64,000 bases of DNA from Zychaea mexicana (GCF_025766255.1 NW_026516679.1:62001-126000), one strand, 5' to 3'; positions 11,796 to 23,000 are shown, counted from the first letter of the stretch. Notes: a model not told the origin generated them from the letters alone. Made by a program: numbers and translations.

Positions 11796-12727
11796 ATATC
11801 ATTATTACCATACTGATGCTTGGAAAAGTAGCTTATAAAATACCATCCTGCTGTGTCTCGCCTCTTAGTACAACGTGATCACGCTCATCGTGGTTTTGCC
11901 GTACTCGATTTGTCACCAACTCATAACCCCGTGGGTTTGACCTGCTGCACGTTCGACAGTAGCAAGCAACCATACGTCTATTGCTTGCCATTATGCATCA
12001 ACAAAAAAGCGAATGTAGATAAAAGATTAACCTCAAAAGAATTCACTTTTATATAAGAAAAAGCTTCCCTTGAACGGGGTCGTCTTTAATAATTCAGGGG
12101 TTGTTGCTCCTACACTGTCCCTAACTTTTCAAATCTCTACTTAATCGCATTGGTCATTCACAACAATGAAAAAAAAATAAACGCATTCTATCAGCATCGT
12201 AAAACATGTGCTGCTTTGTAATACGCCGAGAATGTTTTTATATATAAAAATGCATTGTAGCATCCTTTTTTTTGGATCCAACTGGTTTCGGCATGACATT
12301 AAATTATATATATAAGAGCGGCATTTTTCGGCACTTTGCATATGTTTGTAAGAGAGCAGTATGAAAAGTACACATGATCTTTTGAAGCAAGGGCTGTAGG
12401 GGGATTATGAAGATGCAGAACAGTGGTAGTGCGAGACCCGTCACTTCTTTTTAGGTACATGGAATGGTGCATGTTGGTGTATGTGATAAAAAAATCATGA
12501 AAGACTTCTCTTTGTAACGAAAGCATACACTCGGAGTACTTCATCCGATGTAATATTGAGTAACTAACATGAAGTTCTATTCTTGCAGCTATTGCATATA
12601 CTGGGGAGCTTTTTGGACCAATATAGTAAGTTTATATATACAAACAGAAACTTCATGCATAACTACCGCATCCACTCTCTGAAAACCCCCAACTTCTTTG
12701 GGGGCACACCTTGCCTCTTTATATATA
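11796..12727. other. No gene recognised
   Basis: AT-rich flank between CACTA-1 and the LINE. Short ORFs only (for example 11853-12056 and 12299-12544), without protein-like features. Confidence 0.5.
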
Positions 12728-12759
12728 AATATCAAGGTCTTTTAAAAGCCCTTGATATT
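12728..12759 (-). promoter_or_regulatory. Hairpin over the LINE ORF2 stop codon
   Basis: AATATCAAGG (12728-12737) pairs perfectly with CCTTGATATT (12750-12759) across a 12-nt loop. The ORF2 stop (TAA, 12742-12744) lies in the loop. A 3' hairpin is a plausible recognition site for the element's RT; that role is inferred. The same stem motif recurs at 4811-4952. Confidence 0.6.
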
Positions 12760-13772
12760 GGACTTTTCGCGCAGTGAACGGCGTTGCCGTGATGCCAGCT
12801 CGTGACCTAAGTGACTGTCAATGGCTTTTTGCATTGGGTGGCGTGGCGGCGGTTGTTGACGTTGCAGGCTCTTGTACTCTTTCCACAACTTATTGCCTGT
12901 CATTATTCTCCACACATCGTCAGGGTGGTATTGACGAAGCAACGAATCAACGACACTGGCCAGCATTGTTGAGGGTGGTAATGCATGTGCACGGCACAGA
13001 AACTTGAATTGCAAGATACTGGCGCGAAGAGTGATGTCGGGGAGGTCGGCGAGGTGAAGAGGAATTATAGTTGGTGTGGTGGCGGTTGGCTCAGTGACAT
13101 TCAGCGTTAACTGAATGCACCTTTTTTGAGCTTGTTCTAACACTTTTTTATGATCGGCATGTAGGTGAACAATTGCCAAACCATACTCGAGCACAGGGCG
13201 AACGAACGTACGATATAACCGCAGCGAGAGACCGAGACCAAAGTCGTACTGGTGTGCGCCAATACTACGCAGTGTTGTCATGGCAGTGGTGGTTTTGGTG
13301 GCGTTGTGCTGAAGCAGTCGTGTTGTGTCGATGCCATTGCTGTTGAATGGCACGCCGAGGTACTTGAACCAAGCGACTTTTTCGATTTCCTCACCATACA
13401 ACGTATAGCGAGCGTTACCACCATTAATCACTTGACACTTGGCCGGCTTCCAACGATATCCGAGGTGATCCGAGTGCATTTGTGCCATGATGAGCAGCTG
13501 TCGAACTTCTTGGGCCGAACCAAAGATGGCTACATCATCGGCATACAACAACATGTTGATGGCGGTCGTTGCTGTATCTTGGCGGTTGGTGTTGCGGTGG
13601 TGAAGGATGCGGGGGAGACGTTGGGCTGATGCTTCGGTGTGGTTATCCAGAGGGACGCTGTTAACCGACACCGTTTGAGGCGAGCAATTTGTACGTAGTA
13701 TTTTTGGCAGCGAATCGATAAATACTGCGTACAAAATCGGGCTTAAGATCGAGCCTTGCAAAACACCACAAC

Positions 13773-14221
13773 GAAGATTTATTATTAATTATAAATTATT
13801 AATTATATTTAAATTTAAAAGGAATATTATTATATAATATTCACGTCGTAATGGCTCGACACCCCATCGACCATTACCTCTAAATCTCATTGTCAAGCTA
13901 CCCGTCGTCCAAGTATTCCTAGGGTAGAGAGGGGGAATGCTCATTACCATTCCGCCGTTTTTAATCATCATATTTATATTATATATATTATATATATCTT
14001 TTATATATTAAAAAATTTTTTAGTCAATAAAAAAATAAAAAAAAACAAAATTATAAATAACATTTTAAAAATATAAAAATTATTAACATAATATTTTATT
14101 TTTAACGTATTTATTTTTCATCATAATATAAAAAACTAAAATATTTATCTTATTTTTAAAATTATATTATATTTCTTATATATAATATAAATTTAAATAT
14201 TATTGTTAATAATTAATCTTC
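13773..14221. repeat. Unit A, copy 1
   Basis: 449 bp with terminal inverted repeats GAAGATT/AATCTTC. The flanks are almost pure A/T, but a 125-bp core (13842-13966) has normal GC and nested complementarity: GTAATGG 13848-13854 with CCATTAC 13871-13877, CTACCC 13898-13903 with GGGTAG 13922-13927, GGAATG 13934-13939 with CATTCC 13948-13953. Just before it is a perfect palindrome, GAATATTAT-TAT-ATAATATTC. Core identical in all three copies as far as I can see. Confidence 0.9.
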
Positions 14222-14560
14222 TTAAAAAAAAGAAAATTCTTTCTTTTTTTCTTCCGTCTGGTTATATATCAAGAATCTTTGATTCTTAGATATATAATAA
14301 TAAGTAAAATGTTTCATTTTACTTACGCAAGGGGGGTTCCATTACCCCTTGCTCTAGAAATTAAAATAAATTTTAATTTATTTTATCATAATCGAAGATT
14401 ATGACCAGACGGGTCTATGGACCCGGGAAATGGAGTAATGGAACCCTCCATTTCTTTTATTTTTTATATATAAAAAAAGAAATAAATTTCTTTTTTACAT
14501 AAATCAAAGATTTATGTCCAGACGGAAAAAAGAAAGAAAGAATTTTTTTTCTTTTTAAAA
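14222..14560. repeat. Hairpin array S, copy 1
   Basis: 339 bp with inverted termini ending in CCGTCTGG/CCAGACGG. Between them lie at least eight back-to-back perfect stems with tiny loops: AAGAATC/GATTCTT, AAGTAAAATG/CATTTTACTT, GCAAGGGG/CCCCTTGC, AAATAAATTT-type AT stems, CATAATC/GATTATG, CGGGTC/GACCCG, GAAATGGAG/CTCCATTTC, AAAGAAAT/ATTTCTTT, ACATAAATC/GATTTATGT. It resembles the palindromic hairpin elements of fungal mitochondrial DNA, but here it is inside a nuclear transposon. Confidence 0.88.
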
Positions 14561-15008
14561 GAAGATTTATTATTAATTATAAATTATTAATTATATTTAA
14601 ATTTAAAAGGAATATTATTATATAATATTCACGTCGTAATGGCTCGACACCCCATCGACCATTACCTCTAAATCTCATTGTCAAGCTACCCGTCGTCCAA
14701 GTATTCCTAGGGTAGAGAGGGGGAATGCTCATTACCATTCCGCCGTTTTTAATCATCATATTTATATTATATATATTATATATATCTTTTATATATTAAA
14801 AAATTTTTTAGTCAATAAAAAAATAAAAAAAACAAAATTATAAATAACATTTTAAAAATATAAAAATTATTAACATAATATTTTATTTTTAACGTATTTA
14901 TTTTTCATCATAATATAAAAAACTAAAATATTTATCTTATTTTTAAAATTATATTATATTTCTTATATATAATATAAATTTAAATATTATTGTTAATAAT
15001 TAATCTTC
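14561..15008. repeat. Unit A, copy 2
   Basis: Second direct copy of unit A, offset 788 bp from copy 1 and essentially identical by eye apart from homopolymer lengths. Confidence 0.9.
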
Positions 15009-15348
15009 TTAAAAAAAAAGAAAATTCTTTCTTTTTTTCTTCCGTCTGGTTATATATCAAGAATCTTTGATTCTTAGATATATAATAATAAGTAAAATGT
15101 TTCATTTTACTTACGCAAGGGGGGTTCCATTACCCCTTGCTCTAGAAATTAAAATAAATTTTAATTTATTTTATCATAATCGAAGATTATGACCAGACGG
15201 GTCTATGGACCCGGGAAATGGAGTAATGGAACCCTCCATTTCTTTTATTTTTTATATATAAAAAAAGAAATAAATTTCTTTTTTACATAAATCAAAGATT
15301 TATGTCCAGACGGAAAAAAGAAAGAAAGAATTTTTTTTCTTTTTAAAA
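15009..15348. repeat. Hairpin array S, copy 2
   Basis: Second copy of the hairpin array, same order of stems as copy 1, differing in A/T run lengths only. Confidence 0.88.
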
Positions 15349-15797
15349 GAAGATTTATTATTAATTATAAATTATTAATTATATTTAAATTTAAAAGGAA
15401 TATTATTATATAATATTCACGTCGTAATGGCTCGACACCCCATCGACCATTACCTCTAAATCTCATTGTCAAGCTACCCGTCGTCCAAGTATTCCTAGGG
15501 TAGAGAGGGGGAATGCTCATTACCATTCCGCCGTTTTTAATCATCATATTTATATTATATATATTATATATATCTTTTATATATTAAAAAATTTTTTAGT
15601 CAATAAAAAAATAAAAAAAAACAAAATTATAAATAACATTTTAAAAATATAAAAATTATTAACATAATATTTTATTTTTAACGTATTTATTTTTCATCAT
15701 AATATAAAAAACTAAAATATTTATCTTATTTTTAAAATTATATTATATTTCTTATATATAATATAAATTTAAATATTATTGTTAATAATTAATCTTC
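15349..15797. repeat. Unit A, copy 3
   Basis: Third copy of unit A. It ends at AATCTTC directly before the AAC target duplicate and LINE coding sequence. Confidence 0.9.
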
Positions 15798-17735
15798 AAC
15801 GAGGACGAATTGCACGCGACTCGAAATTCTGCTGGATGACTGTGATTGAGACGTCGTTGAACATGTGCTTGAGCAAGTCAAGCAGTGCTGGCTGCAGATG
15901 GTCTTCGAGTGCGCCCCATATCACCTCACGGCGAACAGAATCGTACGCACCGGCGATATCCAAGAAGGCCACGACAGGTTTGATACCGAATTCGCGCTCG
16001 TAATTGCGCATCAACATATGCAGGTTGAAAGCCTGATCGAGAGCACCGCGGCGAGCACGAAACCTACCTTAGGCTATGTCGAGTGCAGGCATTTGGCGCA
16101 GTAGTTCGGGTAACAGGCAACGTTCGGTGATCTTTCGAAACGTGCTGGTGAGGCTGATTGGCCGGTAGTTTGATGCTAATGTTGGATCGTCCTTTTTGTA
16201 AATAGGTACGACTTGTGCTGTACGCCAAGCACAAGGCACGTAAGTCCAGCTCCAACATAGACGAAGAAATGGTGAGAGCACCGACGCGAGGGGACGAGCA
16301 ATCGGCTTGAGCATCTCACCAGTGATATGATCGGATCCGGGTGCTTTTCGAGCAGGCAACTCCTTTTGGATCACTTGTACGACACGTTCGACATCAAAGG
16401 GATCGTCACCGACATCGACAAGCTGATCATATCGTGGGCGTGGTGGCTCAGTGTTTTCACCGCCAAAAACACTAGCTAGGTGCGTGATCATCGTTTCAAC
16501 GGCTTGGGCAGGACCGGCAGGATGCGAGTACGTCGTTGGTCGTTGACGGTTTCTGCGCATCCTCTTGATGATCATGTTAGTTTCGGCATCATTGTTGCGT
16601 TGCATCGTCGTACAGAATTCGCGCCATTGACGGGTACGTGCACGACGGATTGCAAGACGCATTGCTTCACGAGCATCAGTATACTCTTTCCACAATGCGG
16701 ATCGTTCGAGGTTGCGAGGTGCATGTCGCCAGCGACTATACTTTTGTTGCCGTTCATCAGCAAGCTTCTGTAGTTCTTCAGTCCAGAACCACTTCCACTG
16801 CTTCGGTCGGGCGATGCCTCGGGTGACGCTGCGATCTAGTGCATCGTAGATGGCGTTGGTGATACTTTGGCCGATCTGTTCGAGTGCGTCCGTGTCTATG
16901 TCATTGCGATCGAGATGGTGTTGGATCTCGTCACTAATCGGTTCAATGCTGCGAGTAAACTCATCAACATAGACTGCATAGACGTCGTCCTCCTTGAGAC
17001 GCTGCAGTTTCCAGTGTTGACGCGGCGCATTGGGAGCTGGCAGCCGGTCAAGTGGTGCATGCGTGTAGAAGTCGAATTGGCAAAGGTGGTGGTCGGATCC
17101 AAACGTTACCTCACGTTCTATTGTCATGGCGGGTCCAACAATAGCGTTTGGCGGTGAGAGGAAATAGTCAATGAGACTAGATCCAATGTTCGGTCGATAG
17201 TGCGTCATGATGCCGTATGCCAATGTTTCATTCCAAATAACGAGCCCGTGGTCTTGGACCCATTGCTGGAATGATGGTGCGCGAGCATTGGTGCCGTGAT
17301 CGCCAACTTGTTGCCCAAGACGTACGTTGAGATCGCCGAGCACGATGGTGGTGTCGTTGATGTCGAGTTGGTTAAGGAGAGAGGTGAATGCGGAGGTTGG
17401 GAGTGTAAGTGGTGGTAGGTAGAGACAATGGAGGGTGTATGGTCCAATGCTGCAGGTGAGTGTATAACGATTTGGATGTGGATGAGGATGAACATGGAAA
17501 GGAAAATCAGGACGGATCAGGAGCGATAGCCCGCCAAAGCCCCCTCTCGCGTTGCCTGATCTCCACGCATAATTGTGTATTTGCGTCCATGGTGTGTTGA
17601 GTTGTCCAGATAGAAGATGTGTTTCGGTCAGCAATAAAATATCGATATTTTTGTCAGTACAATAATTAATCAATACATCCGGCGATTTGTTGATGCCACA
17701 TGCATTGAGTTGAGCAATCTTGATGTGATCACTCA

Positions 17736-19424
17736 TTAATTATTGTTTGACGCGGAGGCTTCGTTGTTGTTGGAGGGGATGCTGGATGACTCTGCCATAT
17801 CATCATCCTCATCCACGGCCTCTTGTTGTTGTTGTTGTTGTTGTTGTTGTTGCTTGGCGCTGTCGTCCTTGCGGCCGTCGTCGTCCATGTTGCTCCTTGA
17901 TGTTGCTGCTGTGCCAAATGCTGCTGCTGCTTCTGCTGCTGTCAATTGGCGACGGCGGATTGTTGGTGGTGGCCTGAGCTTTTGAAACTCGGCAAAGAGT
18001 GTGGCGGGCACCTTGTGGGGGCCAGTGTAACTGTCGTCCGCAAAGTAACGCACAATGGCATAGCCAAGGTGTTTTTGGGGCAATTGCAAACACGTGCGGA
18101 AAATGCGGCGTTGGTGGATGTCCTTTGCCTTTGCTTCTTTTTCTGTTGCTATGAGGGTTTCGAGCTTAGGATCCTTTAAAACAGCAGGGGCAATTGGATC
18201 GAAATCCACCGTTTTAATGTCACCTTTAGCGGATAGCTTGGCCTTGAGCTCTGCTTCAAAGGATTGATGGATCAATAATCCAACAATGCCTTTGGTAGGG
18301 AAGTGAATGTCGAGTACACGCGTTTGGGGGATCGACATGGCTGTGAGACGTTTGCGCACTTCGCTGTGCGGCATGCGGTGATGACTATTAAGGTACACAA
18401 AAGTGTAACCTTGTGGTGCTGTTGCGTCTATGGGTCTAAATCCGCGGCTGGCCCAGGCCACCATTGCTGCTGTGGGTACTTTTACCATATGACGGTTCTT
18501 TTGTTTGTTGCTGCTACTGACGTTTTTGCTAGCTGCCGCTGCATACGTTTTTTTGTTGTTGCTGGTTGTTGTGGGTTTTTGTTGTTTTTGTTGCTTTTGT
18601 TGTTGCTGCTGATCCATACGATCCATCAGCTTCAGCTGGCGTTCTAACCGCTTCTCACTATCCTGCTGCTGTTGGGCTTCACGAGCATGCTTTTCTTGCT
18701 GGTACAAGGCTCGCGACTCTTGTGTGCCCGCGTGAATAGATTCAATAGCGCCGGTGAGACATTCGTCTTCATACTCAGGGGCACTATCCATAATAGGTGT
18801 TGTTATTGCTGGTGGTACCGAAGAACGTTCTATTTCGAGCTCGGCAATACGCATGAGCGCTGAATCCAGCTCAGAGCGGAGGCTGTTGTTTTCTTCCACT
18901 AGTTTTTTATTTTCCTCAAGCAGAGCTTCCATGCGCTCTACTTTTTGTTGGAGGGCAAGCCCCCAAGCAGGAATTTCAGGTGTGGCAGATGGTGGTGGGG
19001 TCTGGGTGTCAGGGAGTGTTGTATGCAGAGCACTAAACAATGAGTATTGCTGCTCTTGCTGGTTGCTGTTGTTTTGTTGTTGCTGCTGTTGTTGCCTTTG
19101 CTGCTCGATAGTGGCGGTACCCTGTGCAGCAAGTGGGCTATTTTCAGGTATACGGACATATTGGGATGATGGTGTGACCTCATGGCCGTTGATGACTACC
19201 ATCTCTGTTTTGTTGTTGTTGGGGTTGTGTAGTGGTGTATCTATTTTTGTGGCTGTGAGGCGTTTTTGCCGTTTTTGCTGGGAATTCCCTTCTGTGGGTG
19301 GAGGGGATTTGTTGATGGGGTTGGGGATGCGTGTAGCACGCTCTGAGGCACGCCGCTTTGCACTAATGGGTGGTGCTAGGGCAAGGCGTACTGCTGATTC
19401 TGGGGCTGCTAGGGATGGGTGCAC
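17736..19424 (-). CDS. LINE ORF1, Gln-rich gag-like RNA-binding protein
   Basis: 562 residues, uninterrupted. Proline/basic N-terminus, poly-Gln tracts (residues about 110-125), a coiled coil of about 40 residues (VERMEALLEENKKLVEENN), a second Gln-rich stretch, a folded middle domain (FRPIDATAPQGYTFVYLN, about 340-470) and a final Gln run before an acidic tail. This matches the general layout of L1-type ORF1 proteins, which trimerise and bind the element RNA. No CCHC knuckle seen. The simple CAA/CAG repeats explain the long overlapping ORFs on the other strand. Confidence 0.8.
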   Translation of the reverse strand: MHPSLAAPESAVRLALAPPISAKRRASERATRIPNPINKSPPPTEGNSQQKRQKRLTATKIDTPLHNPNNNKTEMVVINGHEVTPSSQYVRIPENSPLAAQGTATIEQQRQQQQQQQNNSNQQEQQYSLFSALHTTLPDTQTPPPSATPEIPAWGLALQQKVERMEALLEENKKLVEENNSLRSELDSALMRIAELEIERSSVPPAITTPIMDSAPEYEDECLTGAIESIHAGTQESRALYQQEKHAREAQQQQDSEKRLERQLKLMDRMDQQQQQKQQKQQKPTTTSNNKKTYAAAASKNVSSSNKQKNRHMVKVPTAAMVAWASRGFRPIDATAPQGYTFVYLNSHHRMPHSEVRKRLTAMSIPQTRVLDIHFPTKGIVGLLIHQSFEAELKAKLSAKGDIKTVDFDPIAPAVLKDPKLETLIATEKEAKAKDIHQRRIFRTCLQLPQKHLGYAIVRYFADDSYTGPHKVPATLFAEFQKLRPPPTIRRRQLTAAEAAAAFGTAATSRSNMDDDGRKDDSAKQQQQQQQQQQEAVDEDDDMAESSSIPSNNNEASASNNN

Positions 19425-19604
19425 AGCTGTTGTACGTGGTGAGGTGGGAATATTGGCGGTTGCCTCGGGTGTTACGCGAGGCGAGGTCGAGGTCGTAATT
19501 TTTGGGGGGTGATCGGAAAAAAGGACGAGTTTTTGGGGGTGCAGAGTGAAGAAAAGTATAAAAAGAGGTGATTTTCGCCGCGCGCGATGCTCGACAGATG
19601 TCTC

Positions 19605-19676
19605 TCCTCTATGGTCCAGTGGTCAGGATCCCTGTCTTTCACACAGGTGGCCCGGGTTCGATTCCCGGTGGGGGAA
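19605..19676 (+). tRNA. tRNA-Glu (TTC)
   Basis: 72 nt. Acceptor arm TCCTCTA pairs with TGGGGGA (two G-U pairs), discriminator A. The anticodon stem CCTGT/ACAGG encloses the loop CTTTCAC with anticodon TTC. The T-arm is CCGGG-TTCGATT-CCCGG, giving a good B box (GGTTCGATTCC). No intron. The LINE ORF1 starts 181 bp upstream on the other strand and an LTR-like repeat begins about 75 bp downstream. Confidence 0.95.
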
Positions 19677-19751
19677 CATTTATTATTGTTAATTTTTAAA
19701 GTTATTTTGATATTGTGTAAAAGAATGTCACAGCCATAGTTTTCATGTAAT

Positions 19752-20011
19752 ATATTGAAGTCTTTTTGGTGGATAAGTACTGTAGCCAATAGAAAGAGAG
19801 ATCATTAAGAGTAAGAGTAGAATAAAAGATAACTTAAAGATACTGTTTATTATATATGATGAGAGGGGATATTTATATATTTTGTCTAAACTACTATAGT
19901 AATGATATAATACAAAAGTACACAAATAACGATCACAAAGAATAACTGCGCAGCAAGCAATGATGTAATAGTTGACTGTGCGATATAAGGAAAGTAGTTG
20001 TGGACTGCAGC
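19752..20011 (-). repeat. LTR-like repeat downstream of tRNA-Glu
   Basis: Closely similar to 30948-31200 (shared GAAGTCTTTTTGGTGGAT, GTAGCCAATAGAA, GGGGATATTTATAT/GGGTATTTATAT). Read on the minus strand it has a TATA-like ATATAAATA(C/T)CC followed by a T/C-rich region, like the U3/R part of an LTR. hAT-1 appears inserted at 20012. No coding sequence. Solo LTR or other non-autonomous retroelement is inferred. Confidence 0.5.
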
Positions 20012-23000
20012 TAGGGTTCCGTACGGTTTGGTTTGGTTTGGTTCTTGAAGGGAACCGAACCTAACTGTCCAAAGCAAGAACGAACTGATTAGAACCGACG
20101 AGAACCATAGAACCGAGAATCGAACCGAACCCATCATGTATATAAAAAAGGCGAAATTCGGTATCTTTTAAATGAAAGCTAATGTGTGTGTCCAAATATC
20201 GCGGTATACTTGAATACTTCAGTAAAAAAGAATAGTTTATTATGGTACATTGAACAGCGATCTCAAAATGAATAAGAGAAACAGAATGTAAACATTTTTT
20301 ATACGATGTGGGTTATTGCATCGTTAGAAGATTAAAGCACAGTTTTTATAAAAAAAAGTGGGTGCTTATAGTAGTTAGAGCGATGTAGTATTACTAGTAT
20401 CATACAATATGTTATCGTAATATGGAGGAATTAAACCGCAACTGGCAGTACACACAGCTACTGCGACTCTACGCGTGTATAGTGTCTCATAAAACGCAAA
20501 GGGTGAACGGTAAGATAATTCTGTTACGGGCCCCAGGATGCGCAATCTCGGACAGAATGCACAAACTTGATACAACTGATCGAGAAGCCATGCTAAATCT
20601 AGTAAAGTAGTACGTCATAGAGAAAAATGCATTGTGGGTAGCAAAGTAGATGAATAAGTAATGACTCGCGTCATGGGCAGAGAAAGCAAGCTGCCGTCAG
20701 AAAAAGTAACAAAGGAAATGAGTGTATTTTTTCTTTTCCGATTATTTCTTTTCCAATCACGTCAAATTAAGTGATTGAATTAAAAGTAAGGAATTTACAA
20801 ACGAAGTACATCCAGATCATTCATTTACATGTTCGCACATATGATAAACAGTTGCCTTATGGATAAAATGGATGATAATGGTTGTCACCACATAATCCAC
20901 TAGCTGAAGCAGAACTCCTTCTATCATTAGTGCATCTGATGTCAGAATAAGTGGTTACAAATGAGGTCATCGGAAGATGTGAGCTTAAATATAAGAAAAC
21001 GATGATATCATTTTCCTTTTTTATTGCCGATCCTCATTACTACACGTCCAGGAACCCCGAAACGCGTCATTCATAGAAGCATTGACAGCCAGCAATAATG
21101 TAAACCTTTTTCAGGATGAGCTTATATAATATCATCATCGTTTTGCTTTGCCGGAAGAATTGAGTTGAGTAAACTACAAGTCGATGATATCATCTGTAAG
21201 GATCCGTCCATCAGAAGTCTAATAAATGACATCAGCGGCATCATTTGAAAAATATATAAAGGCGTTTATTTTTGAAGCACCGATCCTTGTATCTAGCGTA
21301 CACTTAACATACTACTCTACCTCAAAACTCTGTTGCCTTCCTACATTTCAATCATGGTTTATCAAATTGGTTCTTCTTCCCGCGATGTCTGTGCTGCTCT
21401 TCATGATGGGGTAAATATCACTATGCGATTGGTTTGTGTTGTGTCGTGTTATGTCGTGCTGTGGTGAACTCTATTGCAAATTGTAAACGTGTATTGATCT
21501 CCATAATATTTTTCCATTAAGGCATAAGAAACTCCTATCCAAACCCCAACCTTTTCTCGTGTGCCTTCCGCCATGTCAGTCGATACTATATCGCTTACTG
21601 ATGAAGACATTGATGCCGGCGGTGCCAACACTGATTCCGAGTCTATTTCCATATCTGTTAACCAATCGCAAGGCAAGGGATCCAGTTGGGTATTCAAGTA
21701 TAGCTTCGGTAAGCGCTATGATGACAAGGACGGTAAGCCACGCATCCGTTGCCTAGTGGGAAATTGCACCAAAACTTTCGCTGCCGAGCAAAGCAATACA
21801 TCCAGATTAATCAAGCACTTGAACAAGGTCCATAGTATCACTAGGGAGTGCAGCACCCACACCAGAAGCAAGCGTTCTGGTGGTCCCCTTGATTCCTTTG
21901 TCCAGACGAAGCGTGCCCGAAGTGTATTCACACCCGAGCAATTTCTGAAGGCCTTCGTCAGGTTCATCGTAAAAAGCAAACTGCCATTTACCTTGGCTGA
22001 GAACAACGATTTGCAGGAACTTTTGGAGATTGCACAATCTGCATCTGCCACGGAAATGGTGCAGCTCCCAAGTGCCGATACGATTGCGAATAAGGTAAAT
22101 ATTAGATACATTTTTTCCTTGCACAATACAGACAAACAATTATAATTTTAATGCCCCATTTATTACCTTTAGACCAAAGAGGAGTACGGTCTGTACAAAA
22201 CTAAGTTGCGCGCCATGTTGGACAAGATTACTGCAATTTCATGCACACTTGATGGTTGGACCAGCCCCTACAACGATGCTTTCCTTTCTGTTACTGGCCA
22301 CTAGATTTCCCCATCGACTTGGACCATGCATGAAATCATCCTCGGATTTGTACCACTGGATGCGCCCCATTCAGCAGAAAATCTTGCCAATGCTTTTATC
22401 CGTGTCTTGAATGAGTTCGGCCTAGGGCCCAAACTATTTACTATCACGATGGATAATGCTTCAAATATGAAGAAGATGGCTCGGATCGTTGAGCACCACG
22501 CTGTTGACAATGGATGGTAAGTATCGAGAGTATAAATGCGAATTTGAAATATTTGGCAATATCGGTTCATGAGCTTATACAATACCATCTGTATTAGATC
22601 ATTCCATGCAGGCTAGCACCATATCCCATGCCTTAGCCATGTGCTGAACTTGGTGGTCCAAGACATCCTACGTTGGGGCCTAGGTCCAACGTTGCGCGAC
22701 AATACTGGTGATAGTGATGTCGAGGACGAAAATGACGAAGTCGATGTCAATGCAACCTTCGAGGTAAACGCAGAACGCACTTTGGAGGAGCAAGAGATCG
22801 AAGCAATGAATGTGCTGGTCAAGCTACGAAAAGGAATCAAAAAGATTCGGTAAGTGATTACTATCATCAAATACGTATTCCCTACTCGATGGTATCATTG
22901 GCACCATTTACTCATTATACCTTTGATTTTACATAGTTCTTCGCCTCAGCGCATGGAGCAGTTCATGCGCCAACAAAACTCGGATTGCTCCACTCAGCTC

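Larger units (their letters stand above)
13773..15797. mobile_element. AT-rich composite insertion A-S-A-S-A in the LINE, 3-bp target duplication
   Basis: Flanked by AAC on both sides (13770-13772 and 15798-15800), with ends GAAGATT...AATCTTC. The interior is three direct copies of a unit A (about 449 bp, itself bounded by GAAGATT...AATCTTC) separated by two copies of a hairpin-packed spacer S (about 340 bp); the period is exactly 788 bp. The 60-codon ORF repeated at 13789, 14577 and 15365 is part of unit A and probably not a gene. A 3-bp target duplication is the hallmark of PIF/Harbinger-type transposition. Base composition is far more AT-rich than the LINE around it. Confidence 0.88.
12742..17736 (-). 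pseudogene. LINE ORF2: AP endonuclease and reverse transcriptase, interrupted
   Basis: The N-terminal AP endonuclease has all core motifs: AQLNACGIN, LLTETHL, VLGDLNVR and FGSDHHL. The RT follows: KAPGSDHITGEML, YKKDDPTLASNYRPISLTS, FLDIAGAYDS, GVLQGSILSPILYA and the catalytic LLYADDVAIF (about 13545). The C-terminal region ends at REKSNIKGF. Two lesions are visible: a TAA at 16069-16071 in DIA*G where related RTs have Gln, and the AT-rich insertion after ...IRPR. Removing the insertion and one AAC duplicate rejoins RPR to CGVLQGS in frame. Function when intact: nicking the target and target-primed reverse transcription. Confidence 0.92.
12728..19424 (-). mobile_element. L1-like non-LTR retrotransposon (LINE)
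   Basis: Minus-strand element with ORF1 (17736-19424) and an endonuclease/RT ORF2 (12742-17736). ORF2 is interrupted by a 2,025-bp AT-rich insertion (13773-15797). Without the insertion the coding part is about 4.7 kb. The stop of ORF1 and the start of ORF2 overlap as TAATG at 17734-17738. The 5' UTR probably runs towards the tRNA-Glu gene at 19605, so the element's head is near the tRNA's 5' side. No poly-A tail is obvious on the 3' side; a hairpin spans the ORF2 stop. Confidence 0.9.

Noticed and set aside
13789..13971. 60-codon ORF repeated at 13789, 14577 and 15365 as a gene
   Set aside because: It is repeated only because unit A is repeated. It overlaps the stem-forming core and its C-terminal part is A/T low complexity.
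13773..15797. Mitochondrial DNA transferred to the nucleus (NUMT)
   Set aside because: The hairpins look mitochondrial, but there is no mitochondrial gene, and the inverted ends with an AAC duplication and a repeated unit structure indicate transposition.
18754..19512. 252-codon plus-strand ORF, Cys/Ser-rich
   Set aside because: Antisense shadow of LINE ORF1; the Cys runs are complements of Gln codon repeats.
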